Below, piece after piece: positions 62,148 through 63,841 of a DNA stretch of 63,841 bases (within the stretch, counting starts at the first letter, position 1; each line of letters begins with the position of its first letter). Source of the DNA: an uncultured Prevotellaceae bacterium (GTDB lineage: Bacteria > Bacteroidota > Bacteroidia > Bacteroidales > Bacteroidaceae). The stretch covers positions 1 through 63,841 of the forward strand of contig CAMHEL010000005.1 in NCBI GenBank assembly GCA_946184125.1, read 5' to 3'. The position numbers were made by a program, and so were the translations under genes. The notes beneath the pieces were generated by a model. The model had not been told where the DNA came from. It saw nothing but the letters and a program-made list of their open reading frames with translations, and made no database searches.

Positions 62148-63548
62148 TTAGAATTTGGTCTGGATGACTTCCTTCACGCCTTCACCGCGCTTGATGAGCA
62201 CCACAAAGGCGTTGTTGCTCTGCTCGCTGTTGCCGTTGGCTGCCACAGTGTAGTCATGCACCTTGCAGGCACTGTTGGTCGTGTTCGTGTAGGTCATGTC
62301 GGCGAAACGGTGGTAATGCCCTGAGAAGTGGAACACCTTGCCGTCGGACGACTTGCCGGCGGCTTTGTCCATGATGACCGAGAGGGGATTCTTCTTGTAG
62401 GTGTTGGCGGCGCTGCTGTCGTTGTATCCGATGCCGGAGACCGACGAGCCATAGATGGAACTGTCCGAAGTGGGGATGTAGGCTCCGCTGTCGTTCTGGT
62501 CGAGCCACCAGCGGTCGCAGTCGCTGCCGGCAAGGAAGGGGTAGTGCTGCATCCATACCGATGCTTCGTCGGCGTGGCTCTCTACAAACGTGTTCAGCGC
62601 GGATATCACACCGTCGGGGGCGTAGTAGGTGGCGGAACTGAGAAAGCCGGGCTTGCTGTAGAGTTTTTGGAACCAGTAGGTCTGACCGCAGTAGAAACGC
62701 ACGTCCTTGAACTTGAACGTGAAGGGCTTCGACTGGAAATAACTGCTCTTGTTGTTGTCCACGAAGTATTCGATGTTCTCGTCGAACACATTCTTGCCGT
62801 TCCAGTAGGTGTTGTTGTTCTGGATGGCGGTGATGGTCTCATCGTCGGCGTTCGAACCTCCCGTGGAGCCAAAGGTCACGCCCTTGCTGCCGTCGTTCCA
62901 GTAGTCGGGAGAGAGGTCATGGTTGCCGGCGATGAAGATGAAGGGCACGTTGGCGCTCTTGCATACCTCGGCGGTGGCGCTGAGGAAGGTCTCGTGTTTG
63001 CCCTTGCTGCCGTCATCGCCTTTGTCCTGGTCGATGTCGCCCAGGCAGAAGATGATGCTGGTCGTGGGGATGAGCGAGGTGGCACCCTCGGTGGTGAAAC
63101 TCACCTTCTTCGTGCCGTCCTTGCCCATGTCGCAGATGTTCTGCATGATGGTGGCAAGGTCGGCGGCACTGGTGCCGTCGTGAGTGCTCTCCTGGTTGAC
63201 GTGGCAGTCGGAAATGAAGACCGCGCAGAACCACACGTCCTCCACGAAGCGGAAGCCATAGGCTTTGTTGTTGTAAACGAATACTTCAAGTTCGTCATAA
63301 GCCAAATAGGTCGTGGTGGGGTTGGGCTTGATGGAAGAGAGGTCGCTGACGGTCACTCCATCCACTTTCACACCGGTAATCAGCCCCGACAGGTTGGTGC
63401 CGGCAGGTACCTTGATGGTCGTCGAACCATCGGCGGCATTCACCTCGGCACAGTCGGCGTAGGTCAGACCATTCAGCTCGAAGGTCATTTGTGCGTTGAC
63501 CCATAAAGCCAGCGTACAAAACAGATTAATCAGTAGTAGTTTTCTCAT
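62148..63548 (-). CDS. exported metallophosphoesterase
   Basis: A 466-residue exported enzyme of the calcineurin-like phosphoesterase family. Signal peptide about 1-19 (LLLINLFCTLALWVNA), a beta-rich N-terminal domain of about 85 residues, then the metal-site motifs in order: D114-x-H116 in FISDCHV, GD in CLGDIDQD (Asp171), GNHD in IAGNHDLS (about 208-211), a His in MQHYPF and GHYH in FSGHYHRF. It lacks the sorting-like tail of its neighbours. It is the first gene of an operon with giant protein 3 and peptide 4. The substrate (nucleotide, phosphoprotein or phospholipid) cannot be told. Confidence 0.88.
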   Translation of the reverse strand: MRKLLLINLFCTLALWVNAQMTFELNGLTYADCAEVNAADGSTTIKVPAGTNLSGLITGVKVDGVTVSDLSSIKPNPTTTYLAYDELEVFVYNNKAYGFRFVEDVWFCAVFISDCHVNQESTHDGTSAADLATIMQNICDMGKDGTKKVSFTTEGATSLIPTTSIIFCLGDIDQDKGDDGSKGKHETFLSATAEVCKSANVPFIFIAGNHDLSPDYWNDGSKGVTFGSTGGSNADDETITAIQNNNTYWNGKNVFDENIEYFVDNNKSSYFQSKPFTFKFKDVRFYCGQTYWFQKLYSKPGFLSSATYYAPDGVISALNTFVESHADEASVWMQHYPFLAGSDCDRWWLDQNDSGAYIPTSDSSIYGSSVSGIGYNDSSAANTYKKNPLSVIMDKAAGKSSDGKVFHFSGHYHRFADMTYTNTTNSACKVHDYTVAANGNSEQSNNAFVVLIKRGEGVKEVIQTKF

Positions 63549-63841
63549 TACAATATGGTTGGTTGGTAATAAATCCTTGTGGAAAAGGAACTTAGCTCAA
63601 GAATAAGCCTACCTTGGTTCTTAGGTTTTCTGATGGTTGATAGACGGATTTCACGACTTTTTGGGCTTACTGCCGGCTTCAATTTCAGAACAAACGAAAA
63701 GGATGCTGCAAAGGTGCAACTTTTTTTCGACACACACAAATAATTGAGTTTTTGACTTCTACTACGTTCCGCGAATTTTTGTTTTTTTAAGTTTTTGGCT
63801 TCTAAGAAGTAAGAACTCTTCAGCGAATCTACTCATAAAGT
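63549..63841. other. upstream region of the metallophosphatase operon, nothing clear
   Basis: There is no gene or strong promoter. CACCTTTG on the minus strand (about 63712-63719) resembles the -7 box with one mismatch and may serve the metallophosphatase operon. Confidence 0.35.

Noticed and set aside
62328..63506. 392-codon plus-strand frame
   Set aside because: Antisense to the metallophosphatase, whose metal-site motifs are complete.

Overview
The window comes from the chromosome of a Bacteroidales bacterium, most likely Prevotella or a close relative in the Prevotellaceae. The evidence is a SusC/SusD pair, a GT30 Kdo transferase, a 7TM-HD phosphohydrolase, promoters of the Bacteroidetes type (TAnnTTTG at the -7 position), almost no Shine-Dalgarno sequences, and many secreted proteins ending in a short tail of the form G-I-Y-I-x-N-G-K-K-V-x-x-K. 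No tRNA, rRNA, CRISPR array, prophage or intact insertion sequence was seen.

Layout. (1) 1-2280, minus: a small operon led by a DUF3836-like protein, then an ABC ATPase and its permease, which runs off the left edge. It is preceded by a promoter and a perfect GTGTACTA/TAGTACAC operator of the GntR/YtrA type. (2) 2465-13500, housekeeping: aquaporin, a broken DUF1703 nuclease remnant, a FadL-type porin, a PgpH-type c-di-AMP phosphodiesterase, gltX-waaA, and an operon of a DUF3737 protein, a MalY/PatB-type PLP enzyme and a gamma carbonic anhydrase. (3) 13677-31316, a pectin/arabinan utilisation locus: SusC, SusD, a lipoprotein with tandem binding modules, a GH43 arabinanase, a very large CE12-CE8 double esterase, a second GH43 enzyme, and a membrane-spanning propeller/AraC regulator that lacks the histidine kinase and receiver of the usual hybrid two-component sensors. 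(4) 31615-32938: a gene remnant and an LD-carboxypeptidase. (5) 33365-63548, an exported-protein region: three giant multidomain surface proteins whose mature N-termini are related, an exported endonuclease/exonuclease/phosphatase-fold protein, an exported metallophosphatase, two M6 metalloproteases (one ending in a dockerin), a subtilisin-like protease with a type-A sorting tail, a small exported helical protein, and a lone TrpB2.

The most unusual feature is a set of five very small genes (53-63 codons) beside the giant exported proteins of region 5. They lie just downstream of four of these genes, and one also lies just upstream. Their products have no signal peptide. They share an N-terminal Y-x2-P-x3-[VI] signature, an acidic C-terminal half and, in four of five, a terminal S-[VL]-W motif. 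One starts one base after the stop codon of its giant partner. I infer a peptide family functionally tied to the giant surface proteins; its role is unknown.

The second unusual feature is short-unit tandem DNA between genes: heptamer arrays (consensus GYCTANN) at four loci and 10-bp arrays at two. They usually sit immediately beyond a gene end or a terminator hairpin. A 21-bp array, a GC-rich dispersed element and a 112-bp direct repeat add to this.
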